Source: Scylla paramamosain (lineage: Eukaryota > Arthropoda > Malacostraca > Decapoda > Portunidae). From it: 64,000 bases of DNA. A program made the translations under genes and the position numbers. Positions 1 through 13,549 of this stretch are shown here, piece after piece. The stretch lies in assembly GCF_035594125.1 (NCBI RefSeq), contig NC_087173.1, positions 21,067,723-21,131,722 of the forward strand, given 5' to 3'. Below the pieces are notes generated by a model that was not told the DNA's origin, did no database searches, and worked only from the letters and a program-made list of their open reading frames with translations. Within the stretch, counting starts at the first letter, position 1. The number at the start of each line of letters is the position of its first letter.

Positions 1-128
1 GTGAAATTATGATCAAACTTCACACTTGGTAAGTATTCGTTTAATCTTACAATTTCATTTCACAATATTTTAACTGCGTCACAATGGATTCAATGAGAGC
101 TTTAGAGTGGTTCCTCAAACCTACAAGA

Positions 129-133
<5 letters not shown>

Positions 134-214
<81 letters not shown>
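134..214. repeat. (TA)n microsatellite
   Basis: An uninterrupted TA dinucleotide array of about 80 bp. Tyr-Ile reading frames across it are translation artefacts. Confidence 0.97.
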
Positions 215-217
<3 letters not shown>

Positions 218-363
218 TGGAAAGGTATATAACCTGAAACACTTATGTATGCATAAGAAAACGTGGCATTCCCAAAGATTTTCTTTAATCAAGTGACTCA
301 ACTACAGAGAAACTGATACATTTGTTCATAAAAGTGCATAACCTTATACACAAGACAAAGTAG

Positions 364-1400
364 TTAAACCCGACATACCCAAAAACTTATGACAACACTG
401 CTTTTGCAAACCGACAAAGTTTGTTTAATGGTCTCGTAATATTTTGCAAAAGTTGACTCATTGGTCCAACCTACAGTGGACAAAATAGTGGACAGTGGTA
501 GCTTCAGGGCTGCTTTACTGGATGAAGCTGACCTGGTGGAATGAGGAGAAAAGATAGTGAGATCTATACCAGCAGCTTTCATGATATCTCTTGTCCAGCG
601 TCATAAAGTGTCTCAATGCCAGTTTTATGGATGGTTTTGTTGTTAGAAAGAATCTGGTAATTTTCCCCCTTTTTTTCTTTCGTTCTGTCAAGGTAGTGTA
701 AACTAGTGGTGTGTACACATACTCGTCTGTCTGGTACATATGCTTCAAAAACTAGTTCAGACATATGATAACCTGGCCTAGATGTTTTGAGAGGGTCTCC
801 TATTCGGAAAGAGATTCTGGAGTCTGAGGTACTCATGTTCCTGGTGTCCATTAAGTGTAACACTTGGCCACGTTGGCCAGATATCAGTAACATTAGCATT
901 GTTAATTTTCTCGACAACTGGATGAGTGACAAGTCTTTATTCTGGCCTAGGCTCTTTAGGTGATTTAAAACCAATTCTGGGTCCCAAGTAGATTGAAGGC
1001 GAGCAAAGGAAGGTTTCTCCTGGAAGACTGCTTTCATGAACCTACTGACTAAGAGGTGCCTCCCTGCAGGCTGACCTTTGATAAGGTCTACTGTTGAGAT
1101 GCCTGACCGGATAATGTTCATAGAGCTATAGCCTCCAGCTTTCTCTTTCTTAAATTCTAGGAATAGGTAATCCAGCAAAACATTTACAGGTGGTGAAAAT
1201 GGATCCATATCCCTGCTGAGACAAAATGACATCCATCTTTCGATATGTTTCCCATATTGTAATTTTGTGCTCTTTCTCCACTAGTTAAGCAGAAATCCGG
1301 CAACCTCTGGCGAAAGGCCTTGATTTTGGAAGGCATGCCCGATAAGATCGTTGCTATTAGAATTAACCTTTGGACCTGTGGGTGTACAAGGGAGGGATAT
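364..1400 (-). pseudogene. DIRS-type tyrosine recombinase (broken)
   Basis: Translated on the minus strand this reads as the tyrosine recombinase of a DIRS-like retrotransposon, the enzyme that integrates the circular cDNA in place of a DDE integrase. The N-terminal part reads through about 1184-1507, the central part through 579-1232 and the C-terminal part through 364-582. The first catalytic arginine lies in a SGQRGQ motif, the His-x-x-Arg box is HSTR just after the frame change near 580, and the nucleophile is one of the tyrosines in FAKYY. At least two frame changes break the gene. It directly follows the RNase H part (1504-2109), the order expected for DIRS elements (RT-RNase H-recombinase). 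A phage or Crypton recombinase is less likely because of that neighbour. Confidence 0.82.
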
Positions 1401-1503
1401 TGAGGCAGGATTAATGAATATCGAGGGAGCAGAAGAGGAGTTTCTGCCAGCAGTTGGAGGGCTTTCAGGAACCATACTTGGGTTGGCCAAAGAGCGAGAA
1501 TTG

Positions 1504-2109
1504 TCATAGCTGTTGCTCTTCTTGTATCTTCTGCAGTACCTTGCTGATGATCCTGAAAGGTGGAAAGGCATATAATTCCCCATCAGCCCAACTGAGCGTT
1601 AACGCATTAACATATGTAGGTGAAGGATCTGGCTTCCAGGAAACATAAATGGGTAGCTGGGCATTGATTCTACTGGCAAAAAGGTCAATATCTGGTGTAT
1701 AAAAGGTCTGGCACAGTAACTTGAAGACCTTGGGTAGTAACATCCACTCAGTATCTAAGTTCTTTACTCGGGATTCTCTGTCTGCCTCTACATTATGGAG
1801 TCCCTTTATGTACTCTGCTGACAATGTAATCCCTCTTGACTCAGCCCAATCAAAAATATTTTCTATTACAGCATTCAGGTTAGGTTTAATGCTGCCACCC
1901 CGGTCTATACAGGCAACAGCAGTGGTGTTGTCCAATCGAAAGCAGATATGTGTATCCCTGCAATCCTTGCATAGAGATTTGAGGCCCAATAGTATAGCTT
2001 TTAGTTCTAAAACATTAATATGGTCTAGTTTCACATGAGCCCAATGACCTGTCTTGGCATCTCCTGTTGTTGCACCCCAACCAGTCAGGCAAGCACAACA
2101 GCACAACAT
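1504..2109 (-). pseudogene. DIRS-type RNase H / methyltransferase-like region
   Basis: This is the end of a DIRS pol polyprotein. An RNase H fold is visible: a GWGA strand, a glutamate in VLELKAI, an aspartate in RLDNTTAV and a terminal aspartate in NVEADRESR. Downstream is the DLFASRINAQLP and SWADGELYAFPPF stretch that follows RNase H in DIRS elements. The reverse transcriptase that should lie upstream (beyond 2109 on the minus strand) is missing. From about 2140 the sequence is an unrelated LINE-B fragment, so the element is 5'-truncated. No flanking DIRS repeats were recognised. Confidence 0.82.
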
Positions 2110-2139
2110 GTACTGGTGATCAGATATGAGGTAGTAAAG

Positions 2140-2665
2140 TGATAAATATTGAGGAATCTTCCTATTGAGGATAAATTAAAAACAAAAGAGGCAGGAGATT
2201 AAAGCAATAGGATGGTAGTTTGAAGGATTGGAGTGGTTATCCTTTTTAGGAACAGGCTAAATGTAGGTAACTTATAGCAGGAAGGAAAGGTAGATGACAA
2301 AGTTGATATAGTTTGACCAGGCAAGGTGTAAGCATAGAGGCATAGTTGTGGAGTGCAACAGGATGCACCCAATCAGGCCAGCAATGGCATGAAGGACATC
2401 ATTAACAAGACTCTTAACCAGAAGCATGGAATAGTCAGAGGATGGAAGAGAACATCCCCTGAAACATCCAAGGTTGAATTTTTAATAAAGGTCTGAATGA
2501 GGAGTTCAGATTTAGCAATTTATGAAATAGTAATGGTGCCATCAGAGTGAAGCAGAGAAAGATAAAGAAGAAATGTTGAAGATGTTTTTTTGGGGCTTGA
2601 TGCCAGAAGTCACAGGGGGAGTTAGATCTAGTAAGATTTTCACATTTTCTATTGAAAGTTTTTTT
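2140..2665 (-). mobile_element. LINE-B fragment, RT N-terminal half
   Basis: This interval lines up by eye with about 56470-57050, the reverse-transcriptase N-terminal part of the nearly complete minus-strand LINE-B. It shares runs such as 'attaaagcaatagga' and 'ttaggaaca'. It is diverged, with many small indels and no open frame. It abuts the truncated DIRS element. Confidence 0.75.
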
Positions 2666-4201
2666 TAACTAAATACATGGAATAAAGAAGAATGATATGA
2701 TCCCTGACAGCAAATCAGTATTTTTTTCTGCTAGAACAATATTGTCCTTTGTCTCCACCTGAATATCATCACTTTGGGAACCAGTGAAATTCTCCTCCAG
2801 CACTGCCACATTTCGTAGTCTTTTTAGAGGAGAAAACAGATCTTCACTGACCATACTTTTATGAGAGTCAGTCATACAAGCATTATGTGGTTCTCTGTGC
2901 ATGAGGACCTGACAACAGAACTGGTTTATCCCTGTTACACCATAACATTGATCCATTCCTTTCCTGCATCTGATCCAGTCTGCTTATCAAACAAGATGCA
3001 AGAGAGCTTCCTAAAGAAGCCCTCAAGGTTGCATCACATTTATGCATGTATCAGATAGGAACCAAACTGATCATACTTGTAAGAGTATATCTGTTTATCT
3101 ATCCATACAGGTTGGCCCAGACAAAGCACCACACACTCATACACACATCATTCACACTCTTAGCCTTACTTGCCCTTGATAGAATGGGATAATCTCATGG
3201 ACCACCCTACTGCACCCCAGGAACTTGTGGCCACATACTTCCACATAAAGAACCAACAGTATACACTGGTTTATCCATGCCCTTTCGTAATGAGGCCATT
3301 CTCTATATTTACTTATTTTACAATAAATTAAGTGTGTGCTGTATTTTTGTTGCAGGTATTTGGCATGGGGGATTGGCAATAAGTGCCTTACACTCAACCA
3401 GATCATTAATATCATGTTGGACTTTAAGATGACAGGTGAGTGTGCATGATTTGAGATTAAGCTCATACACTCTTGTTTTCATATCCTCTGTGGAAATTAA
3501 ATGATAATAGGATAGTGATCTTAAATTCTGAGACTTAACCATCTCTCTAGAGCTTATAATACCTAGCTGCAAAACTATTATGGATTCAAGGAGAAAATAA
3601 TAAATAATAATAAACCTAAAAAAAAAAGATAGGAAATGTTGACAGCCAGCTAGTGTCCATTGTTCTGCTTGGGTTGCATAAGAGGATTTTTTTCCACTGT
3701 CCTGTTCTATGTATTAACTTAATAATGTTCAGTTCTATGTATGAAACAATTACTGGAGCACAGTCTTTAAGTTGGATGATAAGGAGGCTCACTGGTGGAC
3801 TGACTCAACTCAAAATATTATTATATACATCATGTATCATTTTTTGCTCTTGGTCTAACTTCATAGTTTTCATGTGATATAATGCATATCACTCCATTAG
3901 ATTTACCCCAGCTATTATTGATCCTTCAACCTTAAGATCAAAGAGTTAAGAGGATAATTTACACACTGGGGCCTAGCAAATGAACTTCAGTCTTCAAGCA
4001 GCCTTCTGCTGAGTTCAAGATGGTCTTGTACTGGTATGACAAGATGCATCCACAAGATTACCTGTCAACTAAAATTAGATAACCTCCCTATATTTGGGAA
4101 CAGTATTCCATATTTGGACAAATAAAACTCATGTTTAGAGTAAAAAACTGGGAGGAGGAAGAATATTGGCAGAAGTGACACAAGAACACTTAGTTCTTCT
4201 C
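2666..4201. other. No recognisable gene or repeat
   Basis: AT-rich sequence with only short chance frames. Nothing was recognised on either strand. Confidence 0.6.
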
Positions 4202-4365
4202 CTTACCATTCTCATTCAGTGCCAGTCATAATATATCCCTTTCTTACCATTCTCAACCAATGCTGGTCATAGTATATCACTTCCTTATTGTTCTCATCCA
4301 GTGCCAGTCATATCATATCCCTTTCTTGTCTTTCTCATCCATTGCTAGTCAGAATACAGTCTGTG
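4202..4365. repeat. Four-copy 41-bp minisatellite
   Basis: Four diverged copies of a 41-bp unit begin at 4202, 4243, 4284 and 4325. Each contains a 'ttctcat..a.tgc.agtca' core. Confidence 0.85.
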
Positions 4366-4588
4366 CCAGAAAAGGGGATAAAAATCTCAATCAGCATGCC
4401 ATCCAACTAGTTTGATCAAGTTGCATGGGAGAGCAAGGCTCTGATATTATCTGACATGACAACTCAAGACAGACAGTGGCCTTGGGTACATTGACACATT
4501 AATGGTTTTAGTATAGATTTGACAGATGAGTGATGAGAAGTCTTTTATGTGTGTACACCTGTGTTGACTTTCGTAAGTTAATGTTATA

Positions 4589-5363
4589 CAGTGGAACCTT
4601 GGTTCTTGAACTGTTCAAAATAAAAAATGTTAAAAACCCAAACTATTTTTCCCATAGGAATCAATATAAAACAGGTTAATCTGTTCTGATGCACCTACCC
4701 ACCATGTCTTAGTGGCCAGTGATCTCATTGCTAAGATGGACACTCCATAACATCTCCAGCTTAGAAATTTTCATCCATAAAGGATGTACTGAATGAACTT
4801 GATGACACAGAACTCATTAAAAGATATTGTTTAGACCATGCAGGCATTCTCTTCGTCACTGATCAAATGAGGGAATCCTTACAGAGTGACACAGAGAGAA
4901 GCAACCCACTCACCGCCAAACTGAAGGTGATCGTAACACTTAGGCACCTTGCTGCTGGGAAAAGCTACTGAGAAAATGTAGTTGTGCAGTAATGATGGTA
5001 TTGTGGGTCATAGAGAGAGCCACAGGAGACTCAGGATTACTCATGAGTGGCAAACCTTGTTTGTTTACATTGAGGTTCTTCAACTTCTTCCATGGGATGA
5101 TATTTAACTTATTTTGAAGATTGAATTACTGTCTTACCCTCTGTGTCGCTCCTCCAAACATACAAAAATGAAGGAAATATTTATAGAAACTATAAATTAG
5201 TAATAAATGGCAAGTTTTGCTATGTCTTGTAGTATTTGAAATCAAGTAACTTTGTTTGAAAACCAAATTATGATACAGTATTCGAACCAATTAAGAGTTA
5301 CAATTTTTGCTCAAAAACCAAATTGTTTGGAAAGGGAGACATTCAGTGACCGAGGTTCTACTG
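4589..5363. mobile_element. DNA transposon remnant with HARBI1-like fragment
   Basis: The ends are inverted: the left begins CAGTGGAACCTTGGTTCTTG, and the right ends with the complement of a similar CAGTAGAACCTCGGTCACTG. Each end is flanked by TA (4587-4588 and 5364-5365). The interior at 4771-4971 encodes a piece resembling the N-terminus of a PIF/Harbinger (HARBI1-like) transposase; the DDE core is absent. A related copy without clear termini lies at 58478-58832. The TA flank is unusual for Harbinger, which normally duplicates TWA, so the superfamily remains open; an ISL2EU-type element would fit a 2-bp duplication. Confidence 0.7.
4771..4971 (+). pseudogene. HARBI1-like transposase N-terminal fragment
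   Basis: Read in frame, this gives about 66 residues containing DTELIKRYCLDHAGILFVTD followed by a region with SNPLTAKLKVIVTLRHLAAG. This is the N-terminal helical block typical of HARBI1-like nucleases, with the 'leucine-rich, TERSxxLT, V-x-V-x-LR-LA-G' pattern. It ends at a TGA at 4969. The nuclease domain with its catalytic acidic residues is missing, so this is a non-functional relic. Confidence 0.7.
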
Positions 5364-5569
5364 TATATGTATTTAGAAATTTTCTTCTTATATGTTTGTT
5401 TAATTTTACACAACATTAAGCAAGAAAAACTTTTGTTCAGGATTTTATCAAATTTCTGTATAAATTTTCTTTTTCATATTAAAACAATGGCTAAAAATTT
5501 TCTGAAGCAGTATCCCCACTAATTTTAGCCATGAGCTGGCACTGGTTGGCACATCTGCAAGATAGTAAA

Positions 5570-6030
5570 AAATGTGAGTAGGTTCTGCACTAATTGCTTT
5601 AGGTTGTATAGAATAGCAAAACTAAAGCCATGTTTACCAGATTAGTTAGTGAAAGGCAATGGCAAAGCTCGCGGTGAATATTGAAATCTCTAGTCATTGG
5701 AAATTTCAGTAAGGGAGAAGTGGTAAGTGGTTGAATATGTGTTCCACTTTACAAATTGAATGGTCAAAACATTCTACATAGTGTTGTTGAGAGATACACA
5801 ACACAGATGAATTTAGTGACTGGCAATGAAGTCTTTGCCAGATGGAAAGTTCTGAAAACAAGAGTGTGGGTACAATTACACTGTATTGTTGCATACATAG
5901 AAACAACAGCTAGCTCTGTATTGTATTGTTGCATACATAGAAACAACAGTCAGCTCTGTAATGATATTGAAAGAGAGTAAGAGAAACAGAAAAGGGTTTG
6001 CTGCCAGTGGCCTCAAGCCTCTGAGTTTTA
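5570..6030 (-). mobile_element. Decayed LINE-B endonuclease fragment
   Basis: Blocks at 5590-5770 and 5985-6010 match the endonuclease coding strand of LINE-B near 57550-57970, read on the minus strand, with heavy divergence. A local 40-bp tandem duplication (5882-5961) sits inside it. Confidence 0.6.
5882..5961. repeat. Two-copy 40-bp tandem duplication
   Basis: The block around 'ttgcatacatagaaacaaca' occurs twice at a spacing of exactly 40 bp, with almost no divergence, inside an otherwise decayed LINE-B relic. Confidence 0.85.
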
Positions 6031-6674
6031 GATAGTGGTATTGTCAGTAATTGGTCATTTTAAATCACTGGAATGCTTGTATAAAGGTTTCACTTCAAAT
6101 CTTCCACAGTCTTCTAAACGTATGACCACTGTTGAAGCACAAGTAAAATAAGAATATGCATTTTCTTTAGGAGAATAGATTCTCCTATGATCACTGTGGT
6201 CCCTGAATAGTAATCTTGAATGGCCTTAGTAATGTGACCCTATATGATGGAAGTTCTGAGGACCATGGACCTGTGTCAAGACTGACTTGATGTCTCCTCA
6301 TATCAATTCCTTACAGCCTGCCTCCCTTTAGGTAGCCAGAATTGCTTTCTATTAGAATAAAACATCTAAGATGGAATAATGAGCCCTCACAAATAGTGGA
6401 ATTGTGACCTATCCATCCCCTCTCCCCAGTACAATACTGTATGCAATATCATTGTGTCAGTATGCAATATCAGTTTGTAGTATGTAAATTTTGCCAGTAG
6501 ATGGAGGGCTGATGTAAAGGAGATGGAAGGAGGGATCATAATCACACATGATTTATGCACTTAGAGTATAACACAACACTCAAAACTTGAAGATCTAAAC
6601 ACAAGCATTGTACAAGACTTGTCCAGTAAGGTACACGACAATACATGGTCATTATAACGTACAACTGCAATAAT
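6031..6674. other. No recognisable gene
   Basis: Single-copy-looking sequence with no motif recognised. It leads into the left edge of the giant inverted repeat. Confidence 0.55.
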
Positions 6675-6895
6675 GCACTGAAATTTTTAATAAGTATTTA
6701 ATCAGAATAATGAACCAAAACTGGCATAACAAACTCACCACTCATGCGAGCACTGGTATTTTGATAAATATCTAATCGGAATAACGAATCAAAAGTAGCA
6801 AGATGAACTTGCCATTCGTGCAAGCACTGAAATTTTAATAAAAATTTAATCAGAATAACAAACTAAAACTCGCAAGACACACCTGTGTGAGCTGC
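6675..6895. repeat. Three-copy ~75-bp degenerate tandem repeat
   Basis: The GCACTG that opens each unit occurs at 6675, 6750 and 6824. Each unit then carries a diverged 'ataaatatctaatcggaataacgaatc'-type block (shown in part). The outer boundary of the left palindrome arm (6695) falls inside the first unit. The mirrored copy ends at 20047. Confidence 0.85.
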
Positions 6896-6939
6896 TGCTC
6901 ACCTATCAGGTACTTGTACCTTCCTCCCTTTTTTCCTTT

Positions 6940-7200
6940 CCTCTTCTTTCTTTCATCTTTTCTCAGACCTCTTTCCCTGTCACTTCCCCTCCCCATTATC
7001 TGTCAGAGATAAGGGATTAGGGAGTTATACCTTGCTCTCTCTCTCCAACTCATTCATTTTATGTCATCTTTGCTTCATCATTTCTCACTCATTCTCAGTC
7101 ATATATGTAATTTCATTTTCATTCTCAGTCAGTCTCATTCTATTTTAGCAATCCTTAGGATTGTTCTAACATTCAGAGAGAGAGAGAGAGAGAGAGAGCT
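6940..7200. repeat. Microsatellite-associated interspersed repeat (copy 1)
   Basis: A non-coding unit with a (GA)12 run at 7175-7198 and a conserved flank containing the imperfect hairpin word TTATCTGTCAGAGATAAG. Related units lie at 19507-19810, 26305-26450 and 42020-42110. The mirrored copy in the other arm has a longer (CT)n. Confidence 0.75.
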
Positions 7201-8615
7201 CCAACTTATGGGGTGTTTACTGTATGTAAACATGTGATGCCAACATGTGACCTATACTTGTCAAAGCAGTGCAAAACTTGGGATGGTAATGCGCAAAACT
7301 CAGCATAGTTAGAAGTTAGGACTAGGTGTGAAACTCGGGAGGGTACTGTATAAATTTGTTGTCATCTCAAATGCAGTAGTGCCTATTGTACTACATACAC
7401 TATATTTTCCACCACTGCTAATATGGATCAATTTGGTGAGCATAAAGACCCCTGCATCCATCATGGGAAGGAATTATAATTTAACATGTGGATTCTGAAT
7501 CTAAAGCTTTATCCCCTTCCTGCTTCTGGAAGCCTAGGGTACAATAGTTGACACATTGCACAGTAGTAAAGCTGGATAATCACTTCAACATTGAGAAGGA
7601 GATACACTGAATTCAGAAGAGCAGGAGTGATTGTGATGGTGGTGGTGTAAACAAGATGCCAGCAAATGCAGTACTAGTGATGTGTTACTTATAGGAGTGT
7701 GTTGGCATGTTGAGTGGTGTTTATTCCATGCAATTCTACTCATTTGTGACATCCAAGATTTTATTAATCCCTTTTTTAGATTTGTGTATGAATATTATCT
7801 AGCAACTACAATATATCAGTAATTCCTATCAAACAAATTCCAACTTAAAGATGCTGTAAACTAATGAGACAATTTTAGAATGAGTATAGAATGACAAGTA
7901 TAATCAGGCATATACCCTTGACAGCTTATAATACCATCTTTGTGTAGGCAGTGTTACAACTCACCATGAATGAGAATGTTACGAGCGTAGGGACTATCAG
8001 ATCGTAACAAAATCTCAAAGTAAATAAATTCCAGGATTGAGGAAATCACTGACAAATTCAAATACAACAAATACAGTAACATTCATTTATTATCTACACT
8101 GCATAACTCAGCATTAACAGTACTCTTACCCTAGATTACAGAGTTGAAAAGAAACTACTCTCAAAAATTACTTACAAACACATGATTATTTGATTAAGTT
8201 CACCACCTGTAGTCACCTAGCAAAATTCTTATTATTAACTATGATGAAGGTTCATACTTATCAAGGAGTCACAGCTGAGGGCATGGAAGACAGGAAAAGC
8301 CAAACGCCTTCACTGCTCCTCAGTCTTGGTGGGTGAGGGAAGAGGACTGAAGGTACTCCCACTCTCCCACCACCACCACCACCTCAAAGTGTTTGTGTGC
8401 TTTAACAGGCTCTGAAACCAGTGTCTCATTGTTGATTCAAGTCTGGTCAGCAAAGATCTTGATGGTACAGGTGGCACAGGATCACTCCTGAGCCAGGCCT
8501 TTGGACTAGCAACTCCTGTAGAAGGGGGGAAAAAAAAGAAACGAACAGCATCCTCTATCCTAATTGTTCATACATGTGGCACGCCACATTCTCTCCAGAA
8601 ACTCTTTCACCGCCT
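7201..8615. other. No recognisable gene
   Basis: No coding motif was recognised. A short (CCA)n-rich patch occurs near 8371-8388. The interval is duplicated in inverse at about 18091-19506. Confidence 0.55.
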
Positions 8616-9162
8616 CAAAGTTATACTTGGCGCTGGTCAGACCTCATCTAGACTACGCTGTGCAGTTCTGGTCCCCACATTACAGGAAATATATAGGTCT
8701 ATTAGAATCAGTACAGAGGAGAATGACTAAAAGGATACAGGGGATGAGTATTCCTTACGAGGCGAGGTTGAAGCTGTTAAATTTACATTCTTTAGAGAGA
8801 CGTAGGTTAAGAGGGGACCTGATAGAAGTCTGTAAGTGGTATAAGGGTTATAACAAGGTGGATGTAGGCAAAATTCTTAGGATCAGCAACCAGGGTAGAA
8901 CAAAAAATAACAGGTTCAAGCTTGAAAAATTTAGGTTTAGGAAGGAGATAGGAAAAAATGGTTCTCAAATAGAGTGGTAGATGAGTGGAACGGACTCAGT
9001 AATCATGTTGTTAGTGCTAGGACACTAGAGAGCTTTAAGAGAAGATTAGACAAGTTTATGGATGGGGATAATAGATGGAAATAGGTAGGTATATTTCGTA
9101 CAGGGACTGCCACATGTAAGCCTGGTCGCTTCTTGCAGCTTCCTTTATTTCTTATGTTCTAA
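8616..9162 (+). mobile_element. LINE-A (CR1-like) 3' end
   Basis: This is the last ~180 codons of a CR1-like reverse transcriptase plus its 3' end. The frame at 8564-8980 holds the thumb/C-terminal motif RPHLDYAVQFWSPHYRK and then QRRMTKRIQG. The 3' end reads 'cttcctttatttcttatgtt', as at 54978-55003 in the longer copy. It is severely 5'-truncated, which is normal for target-primed insertions. It lies immediately next to an oppositely oriented zinc-knuckle LINE fragment. Confidence 0.85.
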
Positions 9163-9440
9163 TCATCCTTTCATTCGCCTCTCTACACAGTCCCAGCAAC
9201 AACACCATCCACTCCTTTCCTGTCTTCTCCACTCTTTCATTCCTATCATGCCCTAACTCAGTCAGTATCACTTGCATCATCTCATTCCTGTCTCTAGCAT
9301 ACTTCACACACTCCAACACCACATGTTCCACCGTCTCATCCTCTCCCATGTCACACATCTGGCACACTTTGCTGCGGGACTCAGACCACCTGTAACTCCT
9401 TGCATTCACATGCAGTGATCCTAAAGATTTAACCAATTTC
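9163..9440 (-). pseudogene. zf-RVT-like C-terminus of another LINE
   Basis: About 90 residues with C-Q-M-C, then ETVEHVVLEC and a basic tail. This Cys2-His-Cys pattern is the zinc-binding C-terminus found in several jockey/I/R1-type reverse transcriptases. Only this end is present. The mirrored copy is at 17263-17551. Confidence 0.65.
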
Positions 9441-11025
<1,585 letters not shown>

Positions 11026-11092
11026 GAGAACAGGCCTTGTTAAACCAAGGTTTGGAAGGTTTAGGTTGAGAGAGATAATGAGGAATGTAATG
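11026..11092 (-). mobile_element. Inverted LINE-B scrap
   Basis: This short piece is the reverse complement of part of the LINE-B linker at about 10640-10690. The two meet head to head, suggesting a 5' inversion or a second insertion. Confidence 0.6.
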
Positions 11093-11463
11093 ATGTGAGT
11101 AGTAAAACACATCTGACCAAATGATTGGCATTAATCAACACAAAATGTAACAGGAGTTTGTAAAGAGTACAACCCAAAATTGTAATACACAAGTATTATC
11201 CTTCCACTAGTAACTCTTAATACATGAAGAAAACCCACACTGTCAAGACATCTGCTAATACACACCTGGCAGTAATGAGGAGCTGTCAATGAGAGAAGCT
11301 GAGCCTCTCATTTCCCTCCCAGATCACTTAACGAATGTACACGCTCAAACCATACGATACCTTCTATTAAACCATTCAGTGCCTCAACAACCAACCACAT
11401 TTAATCATAGTTGTCATGGTTTTATTGTTACAATTATCACCACTTTCTCCACCTTCTACAAAA

Positions 11464-12663
11464 TTATATCCAAGATACCTCGAAGCAAGTAGGAGGATGT
11501 CTCATATTGCCTGAGTGCCTTAGTACTGAAGTATCCTCACTGCATTTGTGTTGATGAGGAGTAGTTGAAGTGTCCTCAGGAACAGAACTATACTGAAGAG
11601 TCATATTTGTAGAATCAACAGAATGAGTAGGCCAGTTGCTCATTTCAGGATTTGGCTGTACATGAGGTTCACTACTGGCAGGAACTAAGTGTTTGGTAGC
11701 TACCATGTCTTCCTTGTCATCAGAGTACCTTATGGGAGCATAATGGGGATTTGCCTGTAGGAGCTTAACCTCATCTACCAGCAGATCAGTCTTACTGGGC
11801 CATACGTGATGCCTAAGTAAGACAATGCCAGGACTGGACAGCCAAGATGGAATAGAGGTCCCAGTGGAAGACCGACGAGTGTACCCGAAGAGCCATTCAT
11901 GTGGGGTCTCATTGGTTGCCATGCAGAGCAAAGAATTAATTAAATGAAGGGCGTCAGGAAGGACAACTTGCCACCACTAGATCAGCAGGCCACAGGATAC
12001 CAAAGCAGTTGTAATGGTCTTCCAAATGCTCCTGTTAAACCTCACTGCTTGCCTGTTGCCTTGAGGATTATAACTCGTAGTTCTGCTGCAAGCGACACCT
12101 TTACTTGAGAAAATCTTTTAGTTCTCTGCTCATGAATGATGCTCCCCTATCTGAATGAATATAAGATGGCATGCTAAAAATGGAGAAGACTTGAGAAAGG
12201 CAATTGATAACTGTTAATGTAAACATATTAGAACATGAGAATACAAATGGGAACCTAGAGTATTCATCTATAATAATTAGGAAATACTGATTCTTGTCTG
12301 TACTTGGAAGGGGTCCTTTAAAATCTATGTAATGCTGTTTGAATAGATGGGTAGCTTTTTTATAAGAGGAATTCTTGTAGGTTGATAGAAGTTAGGTTTG
12401 CACTCTGCACATGTCCTGCATGAGGTAACAACTCTACAGATATCTTCCACAGAATAAGGTAGATTCTTTGACCTGACAAAGTGAAGCAAATGAGTAACAT
12501 CAAGGTGGCACAAGTCATCATGAATGGCAGACAGTGGCTGCTGATCAGGGCATGCCATGGCACAGTAACTCCTGGAGAGTATATCTGGAGCAATGTTATC
12601 TCGGCCTGGTCTGTACAATATATCAAAATCATAGCAAGAGATTTCCATCCTCCACCTTAAAAT
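11464..12663 (-). pseudogene. Ty3/gypsy integrase, inverted duplicate copy
   Basis: This is the mirror image of 14078-15277. On the minus strand it runs from the RNase H tail (RPGRDNIAPDILSR) through the His2Cys2 zinc-binding segment (about 12400-12500) and the integrase core to the C-terminal region at 11464-11931. It lacks protease and RT, which exist only once, in the spacer and on the other strand. The copy therefore starts abruptly at 12663 at the duplication breakpoint. Confidence 0.85.
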
Positions 12664-12705
12664 GTGGAGTTAAACTCCACTTATTAAAAGTGCAACAGTC
12701 TAAGC

Positions 12706-13050
12706 ATGGCTTCTACTTCATTTTTGACTGAAACATCTGGTTTTTGCAGTGTGGACACAAAAGTGAATGGCCAGACCTATGAAAATGTGTGTCTGGCTGT
12801 TCTTCCACAACTCTGTTCTGATGTAATTCTAGGCCAAGACTTTCAGAAGCTGCACAATAGTGTTACTTTGACTTACAGTGGAAACTTGCCCATACTCATA
12901 ATCTGTGGACTTAGAGAGCTGAATGTAGATCCTCCAGAACTATTTACTAACCTAAAGGCTGTCACCTTATTGTCTCTAAATCACAACACTACTGCACTGT
13001 ATCTTCACAGAAAAGGAAGTGGAAAGCCTGTTAAAGGAAAGAATTATTGA
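12706..13050 (+). pseudogene. Ty3/gypsy aspartic protease region
   Basis: The frame contains CSDVILGQDFQKLH, matching the C-terminal flap-to-ILGxDF segment of gypsy proteases. A linker before the RT follows. The N-terminal catalytic DTG segment is not present: the sequence upstream of 12664 belongs to the palindrome arm. The frame stops at 13048 just before the RT frame starts. Confidence 0.7.
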
Positions 13051-13078
13051 GCACAGCAACTCTCCATAGCATGCACAA

Positions 13079-13549
13079 GTGATTGTGGTCAAAAATGAGT
13101 CCCATAAGAGATGCTTGGCCATAGATTACAGTGAAACAATCAGTAAGTTCACACTCCTTGATGGCTACCCACTGCCTTGGATAGATGAAACTGTGAACAA
13201 GATTGCACAGGATCATGTCTTCAGTACGACTGACCTATGCAGTGCTTATCATCAGGTAGCCATCAGAGAACAGGACAAGCCATGCACTGACTTTGAGGCA
13301 TGTGGTAAACTGTATCAGTTTACTAGAGTTTTGTTTGGAGTTACAAATGGAGTGACTTGTTTCCAGAGAATTATGAATTCACTAATTAAAGAAGAAGGAC
13401 TTGTTGGTACCTATGCCTACTTGGACAACATCACCATATGTGAAATGATGCAAGAGGAACATGATGCTAACCTTGGCAAATTCCTCAAGGCTGTCAAAAG
13501 AAAGAATATGATCTACAATGAAGAAAAGTGCCATTTTTTCAACTCGTAA
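13079..13549 (+). pseudogene. Ty3/gypsy reverse transcriptase fragment
   Basis: About 156 residues of RT palm and fingers: CLAIDYSETISKFTLLDGYP, then FSTTDLCSAYHQVAI (the first catalytic aspartate in TTD), and a YLDN box where YxDD is expected. The second aspartate is therefore replaced by Asn. The frame ends at 13548. RNase H-like sequence continues in broken frames at 13560-14077, including MYASDTAIAAVLTQAGYP near 13850. Protease lies upstream and integrase downstream, in normal gypsy order. Confidence 0.85.
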
